From Struthio camelus (Eukaryota > Chordata > Aves > Struthioniformes > Struthionidae): DNA of 64,000 nt. The notes under the pieces are model-generated. The model did not search any database, was not told the DNA's origin, and worked only from the letters and a program-made list of their open reading frames with translations. The stretch's first letter is position 1; each line of letters starts with the position of its first letter. The position numbers and the translations under genes were made by a program. Location: NCBI RefSeq assembly GCF_040807025.1, contig NC_090945.1:74163088-74227087 (forward strand), read 5' to 3'. This document shows positions 26,301 through 39,700 of the stretch, in pieces.

Positions 26301-29300
26301 TGTATGAGGACACTTTAAGAATGAGCAAAGGAGACTACTTCAGATATACCTTATTTTCTGCACTAATGATGAAACCTAATCTATCAGGGTCTTTCCTCTT
26401 CTCCCAGGAGGTGGCCACTGTACTTAGGCTGTTCCATTGCACATTCTAGGAGATTGTGTTAGCGTCTGACTAACGTTGCTGATCACTCAAGGCTTGTCCT
26501 AATGGAGTTCAGGCAACGTGGCACCTTTCTGAAATAACCAGGTCCTCAAAATTTGTTGCCACAGGGAACAGTCTGTAACTTGTTCAAGTAAGAATTAGTC
26601 TTGTTTGACAGGAGACGGTGAAGTTTGAACAAGCACTGCTCTAGTATATATGACAAATGCAAATAGTGCCTTTACTTCCTAGCAGTAATTTGTTTGAAAC
26701 GTAGTCAGGTGCGGGCATGCTGTTAGCTGGCGCGTTGGCTTTTGCTGGCTTTGAGTTGCGAGGGAGGAAGGTGACCATTCTGCCGTCTGTACTCTCATAT
26801 GGGGGCATGTGGAGTGGCCCTAGTTAGCAGTGTTATTAAGAATTTCAAATGGTAGTATCATTCTCCAATGTATCTTGCTCTCAGAGTATGAATTTGAGAT
26901 GTGACTAAAATACGGTTTTGTTTAAAATGTCTGGGCAATTTGCATCTTTCCGTTATGGTCTCAGGGCAGAACCATCAAACTTTCCATGCAGTCGTTACAG
27001 TTTTGCCCGTGAAACTTATTTGAAGCAATAAGGTCATAATCGGGCCAAATAAATCACTTAGTTATAATTTCATGACATGAAGAGCCCTGAACACGTTCTT
27101 ATTGATGGGTTACTTTGTGCAGCTATTACAATCTCCAAGGATTTTTATATTTGTGTGCCACTTGGACCAAGGCGCTGTTACATAATTGCACTGTGAAATA
27201 ACGATATGAGAGCGGAGGCAGGAGGGCTTGGGGAACCTTGTTTCTTTTCTAGCCTAACTTCTTGTGTAGGATGCCAGGTTCACTAGATTCTTCACAATTC
27301 TTTATTTTATTGGACACCTAAGACTTTTCTTCACTAATCCATTTCTGCTGTTCTCTGCTTCTCTGATGTAAGCCAATATTAATTAGATATATTTTGCTCT
27401 CCTGTGCTAGTAGTGAACTGTACCAGTGAATCAGCTAGTAAACATTAGATGGTTTAAGTGAATTGACTTACACATCTTCATGTAACTAGAAGTAACACGA
27501 ACAAGAGATTTGTGGAGAAAGTGCCCAATAGTCTTTTGATCTTTTTTAAGAAGAAATGAAAGCCATAGTCGAAAAGCCCTATAAAGAGGGCGACCCAGTG
27601 CTCTGATGGACACCGTTAACGTAACGATAAAGGACAGTACAAGAATGAAGCAAGTCTTCTAAAACCTGTCTTAACAAACCAGAAAAATGAAATGCTGAGG
27701 TTACTATTCAAAAGTCCAAAACTGTTAAAGCGAAAAACCCAGAGTTAAGATTCCCAAACAGCCGTGATGTTTCTTGAAGTATTATCACCTAAACACCCAA
27801 ATAACCCAATTTGATATCGGGGGGACAGGGTGGGGAATGGAACCATACTACTTTTTCTTTCTTTTTTTTTTTTTTTCTCCATCCTCCCGTAAGTTCTCTT
27901 GCTTGACAAAGTTATATCTGTTTGGCTCTTTCTATCTTCCCTTATTTGAGTTTATTAAATCTGAATTTTCTTCATTTTTAGAAATTGATGTTTGGGAAGC
28001 TTTTTTCTAAATCCATTTTCCTGATGTATCCTGACTAGCTCAGTAGTAAGCATTTCTATGTGTCTGAGAAGGATAGTTTGTTTGGGATTCCCTGGGGGAA
28101 AAAAAAAAGCATTCTCAAAACACTTCACAAAACCAGTGAACGTAAGCTTCCTTCTGAGATGTACTCCTTTCCGGAAGATCAGCTGGATACATTGTCTGTC
28201 TTTAAAATAAACAGCACCATTTAGCAAAGGATTTTGAAACGAGTTAGAACGCTAATAAGAATTTAGATGGGATGTATGTATTAAAAAAAATACAATTGAG
28301 CTAGAGCTGATGCCACTGAGCTTTTTCCATGAGAATGCACCATAGGTTTTTATTATCTCTTAACAGTTGCTGTTGTTCCCCCATAATTTAATTTATATTG
28401 GCTTAAGAGAACTGGCTCTGTATTACCACACCTATTGGCTTCAAAAGTTTCCCTTTCTCTCCATTCATGTACTAAGCTGTGTACTGTGTTTAACTTGGCA
28501 GACTCTTTTACCCTACGTTTATAACTCTTTAAGTACCACATAGAAAATTGAAGTGAATTTATCTTGCCAAGGTAACCGCCATAGAATAAAATAGTTACAA
28601 TAGTAATTCAGTTCCCTTTTCCTTATGATTTTTGCATTCCGATTCAGAGGATATTCATGGTACCATGTATCTTCTTCAAGTTCCTGAGGCTGCTGTCCTG
28701 AGTATAATAGTAACTTTCGTGGAAGATGATAAAATTCCAATTCTTATGTTGGTTCCCTTGATAGTGAATGAGTAGTTATCTAAACGTATGAGTTCTTCAC
28801 AGAACTCATACATTAGTCTACACAGAAATTGTGTTATAACAGTTGGGCACAAAAACTTCCTCAGTTTGTATCAAGCCAGCAAAAATAAACAGGTACTTTC
28901 TCTTACGTCCCTTGTATTTACGTATCCCACATAGTGTAGATCATTTTGTGCTGAAGACTGGAATTAGGCCTGTTCTGTATCTTTGCAAGTTATTTCATCT
29001 TGCACGCACTCCCCAGGGTAGTGGGAGCAAAACTGTTCCTTTCGGGGGGAGGAGAATGTCTTTTGTCAGCAACTTGTCTGATGAGTCTCAGCACAGAAAG
29101 GAAGTTTCCATGTATAGGTGTACGTGGAGAGAAAGGATACACACCTCTGTGGTCATGAGAATGCCACAGAAGTCACTCAGAGTGAGCCGAATAATCGCTT
29201 GTGTTTCGTCACAGAAGGATATTATTAGATTGTGATTTTCCTTAATGCAAAGTAATTGTTTTCACAACAAGTTGAATTGAAGCTTCATTCTTCAATGGAT

Positions 29301-32300
29301 ATGGCAGAGTACCTACCAAGGAAATTCCAGGTGTCCCTTCTACATTTCATCCTATGTGGAGAATAACTTTTGTATAATTGGTGAAAATAGGCTTTTACAG
29401 TTTTCTCACGTTTCACTGATAATACAGATAAAAACATTTCCACATCTGCAAGCTGAAATACAGTGATACAGTGAGTCTCACAGCAGCATTACTTACAAGG
29501 ATAAGTCTGTTCTGGCTTTGAAGTCAGCATGTTTGTTTACAAGGGATTAATAATAATCAGGAAGAATAGGTCCCAAAGAGGAATTATACTTTCCTGAGCG
29601 GGGATCATTTCTTATCTCTCTGTTGCCCGCTACGGGAAGGAACTACTACAATTAAGTTCTGAATAACAGAAGTCAGATTAGCTACTCTCATAATTTACAT
29701 TTAGGGATAGCTTGTTCATTTTAAGTTACTTTAAGGTGGTAGTTGACCTCTTCTATCTAGAATTGGTAAATCACACTTGCTGTGGTCTATCTCTGTTATA
29801 ATCTGCTGTGAGAAGTGATGAATGACAGCTCTGAAATCTGAGCCTGATCTTAAATGTGGGTTTTAACTTTCCTAGTGCTCTCTTAGTACAGAAGACAGGA
29901 CCAAGAGAGTAGCGAGGATGTATTTCTTATGCTCTCTTTGCTGGTGAGCTAATGCTCTCTGGCTTGAGGTTGGTTGTTTTTTTTTTTTTTTTAAATATTA
30001 TTTCTGTCTGCTAAAGAAAATCTATTGTGTCAAGGTCACACCTTTTATTGGAGTTCATTATTTGGATGAAATATTCATGAGCCCCAAAACAGAAGTTAAT
30101 AAATGCAATTTATTTTTCTGACTGATCCAGAGGCTTTATTGTAAATGATTACATATGCAAGTGAACAGGTAAAGATACAGTATTCTCACTAGTGAAAAAG
30201 GGAATTTTTACAAATGTATATTCTAAATGCTATCTTAGTGTCATCCACCTCATTAGAATTGAGGAAAATCATTAAATGCAGACTGAAACATTGTTTTTTT
30301 CCTTAGAACTCTACATGGATTGAACCATTCCAGAAGGCTGTGTTGTTTGATGGGGTTTGTTTGTTTGTTTGTTTGTTTAGTCCTTCCTACCTGTTGAGTA
30401 TGTCTCTTCAGTTACTCAGTGGTGAGGATTCTTGATTTAATTTGAAATTGGAATCTTTCTCTAATAAGATGAACTATTATACCTGTAATTCTCTATGTAA
30501 ATTCAAATAATAGCTCTCCTGTTGAGCCTTAAAACCTGGTCCAGGTAAAGTGACAGTCTCTTACTACTCACATACTTACGGATAAAGCTTAGTGCTTATG
30601 CATTACTCATTTGGGGTTTTGATTTTGCAAAACTATTCTCCATGATATTTAGCGCTCAGTTTCTTCTGAGAGCCCCCATTCAGACGATTATCCTGCTTCT
30701 CAGCACAGGTACTTTGCTGTGAAGATCAACTGAAGCTGATGCAGGACGTTATGTCACGCAAAAAGGAATACTCGTCTGAACTTGCTTGAAAATCTTATGT
30801 CTTGAGTGATAGGCTTAAACATATAGCTTATGGTGTAGACAAATGGGAGATTCAGAATATAGATGAATACTTCATCCAAGAGAGAGATTTTGAATGGAAA
30901 CTGCAGGCAGTTAGCAGGGGAAATGGACAGTAACTTCTCACTCAAGTGTATTTAATACAGTTTGTAACTTCAAGAAAGATATGAAATAACTGGCACTCAC
31001 TGGAGAAAATGTCTGGAGGTTGAGAGCCAGTGGGGATGTTTGTTCTTGTTCTCCCTATCTTCCTCCCCCCCCCCCCCCCCCCAATCCTCTTGGCTAGTGA
31101 TAGGGCAAGTTTCAATCTGCTCTCACCCAGCAAGTACACTGGGGAGCTTACTGAAGCTCTTCTGAGTGTCTGTCAATTTAAGAAGGGAAAGTTTGTGACT
31201 TTTTTTTCCCAAAACTTCTGGAAAAAATTAAAAAGTCTGAGACCCCTGTACTTGTTACTAGATAAATTATACTGCCTCAGAAGTTTAGAAATGGAAAACG
31301 CAGACTTTTTAGCTAGCTCTCTTCATCCTAAAAAAATGTAGAAATAGATGTGCGATTGCAATGAATCATATTTTGTGCCTTGCTCAGTTCACATGGCTTA
31401 GCGGCTGATTCACAGAGAACAGCTACCTAATCCTTCTCTTGGTGACAGGCTGCTCGCCAAGAAAACAATCTGGTGCACTGCAGTTAGAGCACCATCTCTG
31501 TTTGGAGTGCCCTGTGAACTGTTAAGGGGACGATATAAAACTATGAATATATTGATTGACCTTAATTTCTAGATTGTTCAAAGCTGCATTCTGTGAAAGT
31601 GAAATGAGTGTTTGCTTTAACGGTGTAAACTAGAATGTGCTCCAAATTCTACAAGGAAATAATCGATTATTTTAGTTGTTAAACTAAAGTGTAATACTTC
31701 TGTCTCTTGAAAAAGCTTAAAAGAGGAACAAGGAAACTTCCCCATACCTTACAGGCCTCCTGCAACAAGCCATATTTAATAAATAACGTACAGGACGCAG
31801 TTCGAAGCATCTGGAAGAAGACGTTAAGTTTTGTTAGGCTAAAAGAAAATAAAATTGCCTCTTGAGTTATCTAATGTGATGGAATTTTTCAATTTCTACA
31901 GATATATTATGATCCAACAGGTGTGGAAGGCTGAGTCCAAATACTGGCTACCGCAGCCCTGTTTCTTCCTTGACATGTTTGGGGGTTTTTTTTGTCCAGA
32001 ATTTTTGGCTGTTGCATATGTGCAGGTAGACTCTGTAGAACCACGTACACGTTTGCTTGGCATTTTGGGGGTGGAAGTGTAAGACCCATGACTAGACATT
32101 ACTGGGAGAGGAAAGGGGTTGAAAATTGGTGAAAAGGAACAATTCTCCTGATCCATGCTATCTTCAGTTCCACAGAATAACTCTGTGAAATAATAGTGAT
32201 GTACGATTATTTATGACATCCAATTTGGGAAAAACGTGTTTAATCTTCTGGGTGATGACGTTGCAGTGCTTGTTTGCAACATTCAGAAGTAGTCTACTAG

Positions 32301-33862
32301 CAGAGATAAATGTCAACAAGAATTAAAGCAAGTCATCCAGAATCTGAGAGGACCTTATATCTTGCAGCTTCTTACTCAAACTCTGGGGACGTAGGAGCCA
32401 GCATCCACTGTTCACATAAGCAACAATTTTTTTAGTGGACTGAAATTTGACCAAAGTAATATATATATATTTTTTATTTCCATGGTTTGCAATTGATTAA
32501 ACCAGTTATTTTAAATTTATAGAAGTATTTCAGAAGTAGCTAAACTTATAGATTTAGAATCTTCTGAGAAATTTTTCTGAAACTATACAAGGATTTGAAC
32601 ATATGATCAAGAGCAGTTGGGTTGCTGTGAGCTAATGAGTTGCCACCTGTCAGCTCCCAGACAGCAGAGCATGTTAAAAAGGTCTTTGATTTAAGCTTTG
32701 ACTTATTTTGTGTGTGTTGCATGCACACGTGCACACGCGCACACACAAATCTGTGAGACCTTCGCCTTTTTTAATGGCTGTCATTTCTTGTTATGTAAAA
32801 GTATGTTAATTCAGTTCTGAATAAAGTTATGTTGTGCAGAAAGCAAGACACTGGCTAGTAGAGAGAGTCCTATAACTCTGCAGTCAGGCTGACTCTCTTT
32901 TTCGTGTTGGATGAGTTCAGAAGCTTAATTTATCTATTAGCATAGTCACTCCTATGCCAGTAACGTGACACCTATCCTTTATATAATCCCTTCCTTGCTT
33001 CAGCCAGCTGATGAAAAGCCAAAAAGGACAACTTTTGATGGAACTGGATATAAGTTAAAGCAGGGGAAGGAAATATAAGCATGTTGGAAACAGTAGAACA
33101 GAATAAAATATTTGGTGTGGAGGAATATGTGGAATACCAAGTGAAAATATGAATTAAAGAAGCGATGTGCTGCCCTATGTAGTATGAATGAGAGAAAAGG
33201 AGTAATAGAAATCTGGGTCAACAGTTAAATGATCTTGCAGACAATCATGAGTTTTAAACCTTTTGTGTTAGACTTAGCACTTAATCATGATGGCTTTTGT
33301 AAGAATGTTATGCTAAAAAGTACTTCTTCGGTACTCCAATACCGGTACAACTTTGTGACTTTTTTTTTTAATGCTAAGATTAGGAAAACATTTCAGGCAG
33401 AAGATCTAATTTTTTTTTTTTTAATTCGTTTTGTGCTACTGAGGTAAGCCAATACCTGGCATACCCTGCTTTCTGGAGGTGGGGATGTTGTAACTACAGT
33501 GCGTTAACTTAGACAACAAAAAAATGCAGTAAGTGTATCAGACATTCAGAAGAGAACGCTGTCATATATTGAGCTGCTGCTGAGAAATTCGTTGTATTAA
33601 GTCTGCAGCCAGGTTTTATATCCTGCAGTAAAAGGTTGAGTAAGTGGTCTCTAGAGACTTGACATTCTGCACAGTGGCTTTTTTTTTTTTTTTTTCCTTT
33701 AACCTAGTGCTAGCTTCGTAGGGGTGCTGTGCAGGACAGCATGCTGTATGTCAGCTGACTCACGTATTAGTTTCATGGTACAGGAGGAAATGAAGCGTTT
33801 GATTCCAAAAGTTTTCGCTTCTTCGATATAATGGTGAGCATACTGATCGTATTGTTGTTACC

Positions 33863-33898
<36 letters not shown>

Positions 33899-36674
33899 TG
33901 GACATGATTTTATAATTAAGTTAAGGAAGTGAACGTGGCTTAGGTTTTGAGTATTTGCTGCAGTTGTCTACTCAATTAGCCAGTGCGGAGAGCTGAGCAA
34001 AAACAATGCCAGCTCCTCCTCTTCTGCCCTTTTGTGGGGGTAGAAGGGAAAAAGTCATAAATGGTATGTGTATAAACTGACAGTTATTACAGCTGCATAG
34101 GACTGTCCATATTACTGAGCTGCTTGGTTCCTTTTAAACAATTTACGTTAGTAAGTTTACTAGTGTACAAGACTCCTTCTAACATTTAGTACTGCTAAGT
34201 CATCCTCAGTTGTCTGTGGCATAAAGTTTTATATTTAGCACTTCAGCAGTGCAGCAATGCAGTTAGGAATAGAAAATTGCTTTTTCGCTTGACTGCAAAT
34301 AATGAAAATGTGGAAGTTAGTGTAAAAGTCAGTTGGTTCAGTATGTGACTTTTCAAATGCATGTTTCTGACAGAATGAACAAGCTAGTTTCACTATATAG
34401 TTTAGTATTTTGTTTTTCCATAACGTGTACTTGTGCTTTACCATTTCTTATCCACGTTTCTCAGCAATTTCTGCACAGCAAGCAGGAGAGAGGAGGAACT
34501 CTTGCATCTTGGAAAAAATAAAATCTTTATGCCACCACAGTGACACAGCAAATCTTACCTTTTTTTTTGTATGCATTTTTTATAACATCTTGATCTGTGA
34601 TCTGTATTACCTTTAGGGAGAGTGCATATTTCATGATTGTGTACACACAAGATTATGTCAAATTCAGAAGGTGAGATATTTATTCAGGAGTTTTGCATAA
34701 GTCTCAGAATCTCCAAGTATGACGGAGGCAAGATTTTGCAGTTGTTACTGGGGAAGCTATGGGTAGGATGTGAAAAGGTGCAGAATTCTTCCGTAGTTAC
34801 CATTCCTAGGCTTATAGTAACGTGAAGGGGGCATCTTACATCGTCCTTAATCATTTCGGATTGCTTCTTTTTGCTACAATTCCAACTTTCGTTTCCAGTT
34901 GTGGAAACTGCAAAATGTAATCTCGAATTGTGACCACTGAGTATCCAAATAATTAAAACATGAAAACCTACATAATGCCTTGCTTATTTTTCCTTTCAAA
35001 AGGAATGGACATTTCAGGCTGTAAGTTGATGTTTATTATATCACTGACTGGCACACAAGTTATATCGCATTAGAATAACAAAGTGTTTTCCGCTATGGGA
35101 CAGTTGGTAGTATAATATTGCACTTCATATATGTGTTTGTCTTACAGCGTTTTGCTGTTTTGGTAGTACTGCTTTTATCTAGGATTACTTGCAAGTCTAG
35201 GCAGATAGCAAAAGCAGAAAAAGCTGTGTGCAAGAATGACATAGAAAACTGATTGAAAGGAAGCTAGAGTTGGGGGCAGAGGGGAATACTGGCAGAGAGA
35301 GGAGATGGAACTGTTCACTTTTCCCTCTCCTCTCCTCAGCAAAAAACACAAAGTTTAAAAAGAGAAAAAAATGGGCATGGCAAAGTAGCAGAACTATGGG
35401 ATAGGTTTTCCCTGAAGATACTTGGAAAGCTTTCTTCTCCCTCCCTTCTACGCGCACATCTATCTCTTCGTAGCGTTTTCCTTGTCGTCCACTCCTGAAT
35501 CTTCTGTGACCGTCCCTTTCCCAAAATCTGAATTGTGCAAGAAAAAGGTTCAGGCTTAGCTTCTTAAAATGCGTCTGAGTGATTAGTTGAGACTTGAACT
35601 TTTAGCCTGAAACACTCAAATAAATCCTAAGTGATTTATTCCTAAAGTGCAGTAAATGTGATAGTGTATAGTTTGCAGAACCTTGGATGTACAGTAATAA
35701 CGTATGCAACTTTGTAATTTGAAACCTGTAGTGTGAGTGTATTTAGTTGTTTTATGTAATCATTTTGACATCTGATATAAGTTATTTATGGAAATGGATT
35801 TATACCTAGTAAACATTTTTGATGCTTTTTAATAGTTGCCATGCAAAAGAAAATACATGGCTGCTGAACTATTTTTACTGTAGTAATGTCATTGTGTAAA
35901 TGTAAAAAATGAATATTCTTTTTAGTAAGTTGCATTTTGTGGGTTTTTTCTCCATTTTGTTTTCTTTTGTGGTTTTGTTGTACAGAGCTCTGGGATTGAA
36001 ACTTTAGTGGAGGAGCTTTGCTCCAGATTGAAAGACCTTCAGAGTAAGCAAGGTAAGTTACAATACTTTATTCTTTTGAGGTCATATATCATGTTTATCA
36101 AGTACCTACCATTCTGAGATGGGGGGGGGCCTGTTACTTGAGTAGCTGTTTGTGTAGGTGATGCAATTTTAAGATACGCTTGAGTAGTTTCCTTCAAATA
36201 GCTGGAACAATTCTATAACGGTATGCGTTGTTTGCCTAAGAAAGAGCCGTTTACAGGTGGAATTTTCCGTATGAAACGATGTAACGATTCATGTCCAGCA
36301 GCGCGTACTTTTTCAGTGAATATTTTCTATTCAGTGTTCCTCCATGAAAAGACCCGTAAGCAAACAAACAAGCAAGTAGGTTTGCTTCTATTCCGTTTTT
36401 TATATTGATATTTGAAAAAAAAATACAGTGGCCTCAAAATTGATTATATATTAGCTATTCCAGTGAAAATCATCCATGCGTAGCAGTCTCATAGAGAAGT
36501 GCAGTTAAAATTTGCAGGCTTCAGGGAGAATCGTGATGGGGGCGCTCTGTGCTCAAGCATAGGGCAGGGAGCGTACAGTTGTGGTGTCCCCAGTGAACAC
36601 TTGTTGCATATGAATGTTTGTTCAGGAACATAACAGCAGCCTTTGACACTGCATAAAAAAATAAATATACTTAC

Positions 36675-36707
<33 letters not shown>

Positions 36708-39700
36708 GTATATAAAAGTTGAAATGGACTGACTGAACTTGTTTTCTGTGCATAAATATGCAACTCTTAACTTTTGCTTCTCTTTCAGAATAAGTATTTA
36801 CCTACTTTAAGCATGATTTTAGTTGTTTCAAGTCGTTTTTTTGTTTGTTTTTTAAATAGCAGAACTATCACTAATCAGTTCTAGGTGTTTTGTAGTGTTT
36901 AGCAGTGACACCTCACTGAGCAATAGTGGTGCTGACTATTTATTTTGGGGGGGGGGGGAGTAAACTTTAGTGTGTATCTTGCTGCTTACCTCCCCCCCAT
37001 CTTACAGATTTTGATATAAAGGTTTAAAAATTTGTAAAGTCAACTCTTGCTCAGGATATCTGCCTTATTATGTGTTCACCCAAAACACAGCAGCTGCCAC
37101 AGGGGTACTTCCTTTTACTGAAAGACATGCAAAATTAGATGCTACCATATATTTTAAAAAAAAAAAAGTTGTATTTAACTAAACATTTTGTGTATAGCAA
37201 TGCAAGAATGAGCTAAGGATTTGGATACGAAATAACTAAAAGCTCAGTAAGAAGTCTTGTAGTGAGGACACTGTTAACCACAGCATGGCCTGCAGTTACT
37301 AGCTGGCCATGTTTGGTGAAATCTGTGGGCTTTAACAAAACAACTGTGGAGAATTTACATCTTGGGTGATACCTTATGGTTTTTTAATGCTTAATAAGCA
37401 GACTGCGAGTGGTTTGTTTGGTTATTTGCAATACTATATGGAAATATACTACTACTTACAGGCATAAATCCTGGTGCGTTTTTTGAAATACTGTTAAAAA
37501 ATACATTGACTTCTTGAATTTTCTCTTAAACATTTGCAATTTTCTTCCAAAACAGAGGAGAAGATTCACAAAAAGTTAGAAGGCTCGTTGTCTCCTGAGA
37601 CTGATTTATCTCCCACAGCAAAGGATCAAGTAGAAATGTATTGGTTTTTTTATTACTTGAGACTGTTTTCGATTTTCTCTCTTTACTCCCATATTTTAAA
37701 ACAGTGAAGTTAATATAAAATTTGGAGTTCTGTGAATGGTAGGAAGTAAAATCCTTTTTTTCCTGCTATCTTCTTTTGCACATCTTAAATATTTAAATAT
37801 GGCTGCTTGATACCACAGGCTGGTTTAATACATGGAAAAATCCTGACCACTTTCCTTTGACTATATGCAGACCTGAGTTTTAAGCCATGCTGTATGTTAG
37901 ATTTCTTAAGACCAAGTCAGCTAGGCAAATTAAAAGCCCTTAAATAGCGTTTATTGACACATCACAGACATGGTTTCCTGCCTTCAGAACTCTGTCTTCT
38001 GTTGCAGAAATGGGAAGCTGAAACTGTTTATAAACAAAAGGCTCTTCTACTAAACAAGTACCCGAGTCCGGTGTCACTAAAGTACCCAGGAGTTTTGTCT
38101 TTGATGTCTCTTGGAGAAATGACTGTTGCTGGAGTTTTTTTGTTTGGTTGGTTTTGTTTTTTCAACAACGGCCATTGTTAACAGTAGGCATTCTGGTGGA
38201 AGTGTTGCTAAAGGGATAGCAAATCTTCTAAAAACAAATGAGGGAACTGGTTGTCCGAATGTGCATTTAAGTGAGCAAAAGGGCATTCAAATCAACATAC
38301 TAATGACTGTAGTATCACTCAAATCAATGCTCTTAACATTGGAAGAAGTTATAACAAGGACATAAATTGACATAAATCTACACACTGGTAATAGTTACTT
38401 AACTGACTTCTGAGGGGTTTTGAACAGGTTTTCACTGAAATACATATATTTAAATACATGAAATATACATGTATAAGTTTCTTGACTATCAAACCCATGC
38501 TACTTTGAACGTCATAGGAAACCATGTTTTAGCCTTGTCCTTGTTGGCTAAAGCTCTGACTGCATCTTAAACTGCTGTAGAAATTAACCTCCTTCCCCTG
38601 CCGCCAATAAGATAAGGCATCTTGTTAGAAATGGAGACTTGTTGAATCTTGTTAGAAATGGAGACTTGTTGAATCTCTCTGTAAAGCCATGTCGATGATG
38701 ATGTTTGATTCTTGCAATTGCTGTGACTTTTTTTTTCCTTAAACTGGAAGATCAAACTGTGGAGGCTAACAGAAAGTGTCTCACCTCACAAAGAAGAATC
38801 AACAGCTGATAGACTGCAATTCAGGACTTCATTACTGATACTCTAAATCAAACATGATTAAGTAAGAAGTCTGGAGTGAATTGCTACGTTATGTAATAAA
38901 TTAGAAGTCAGACCTTCACTGTTTTAAGCATCCACCATTTCTGTCCATAGCAGAAGAAAGTTTAGTACTTCCTTAAAAATGGTAATGTTTATTTTGCAGT
39001 AAATTTTTAAACATGCAATATAAGCATCAATATAAACACTTTAAAGTTTTTCTTAACTCTCCTTTCAGCAAGAGAGCTATGAATGGCATGTGCATATGTA
39101 GAACAAACTAGATGTACTGGCAGTTAGAGGTAGTAAAATTATGTATTTTTAGTAATGCTTTCTAACTTTAATGCCTATCTGAAGTTCTAAGATCTGAATG
39201 TCACCTTTTTGTTTTGTGTGCAGGTACTATGAAGCATTTCCTCCTCTTTCTGAAAAGCCAGTTTGCCTGCAAGAAATTATGACTGTATGGAACAAATCCA
39301 AACTATGCTCTTACTCTAGCTCCTCATCTTCATCCACCGCTCCACCAACTAGCACAGATACATCTTCTCCAAAGGACTGCAATAGTGAAAGTGAAGTAAC
39401 TAAAGAGAGAAGTAATAAAGTATCTGCCACTGTACATGAAAGAACCCAACAGAAGAAAAGTAAAAATGAGAAAGAAAACAAGTTTAGTAACAACACTGTT
39501 GAAGATAAGCCTGTTTTGTACAAAAAGCAAGTCCGACATAAGTCTGAGGGAAAGATGCGTCCTCGCTCCTGGTCATCTGGCTCCAGTGAGGCTGGTTCAA
39601 GTTCTAGTGGTAATCAAGGTGAATACAAGGCATCAATGAAATGTATTAAAGTAAGACACAAAACAAGAGAGGTTCGAAATAAAAAAGGGCGTAATGGGCA

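Larger units (their letters stand above)
22181..35985 (+). other. KIAA0232 intron between coding exons 2 and 3 (13.8 kb)
   Basis: The intron is bounded by gaa|gtaagt and ttgtacag|AGC. It contains simple repeats (A-rich at 22768-22813, purine-pyrimidine alternating tracts at 24639-24673 and 32709-32748, GTTT at 30355-30378, poly-C at 31065-31082, CTTT at 33863-33898) and a small perfect hairpin (28786-28811). The remainder is unremarkable AT-rich DNA. Confidence 0.9.

Noticed and set aside
28843..29235. 130-codon plus-strand open frame in the second large intron
   Set aside because: It begins with TTG rather than ATG, resembles no protein I know, and has no obvious splice-site framing. A chance open frame is the simplest explanation.
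39198..39223. ATG at 39198 as an alternative start of a 1,115-residue protein
   Set aside because: These bases form the pyrimidine-rich acceptor region of the intron, and the upstream exons are intact and in phase. An internal promoter cannot be excluded but nothing supports it.
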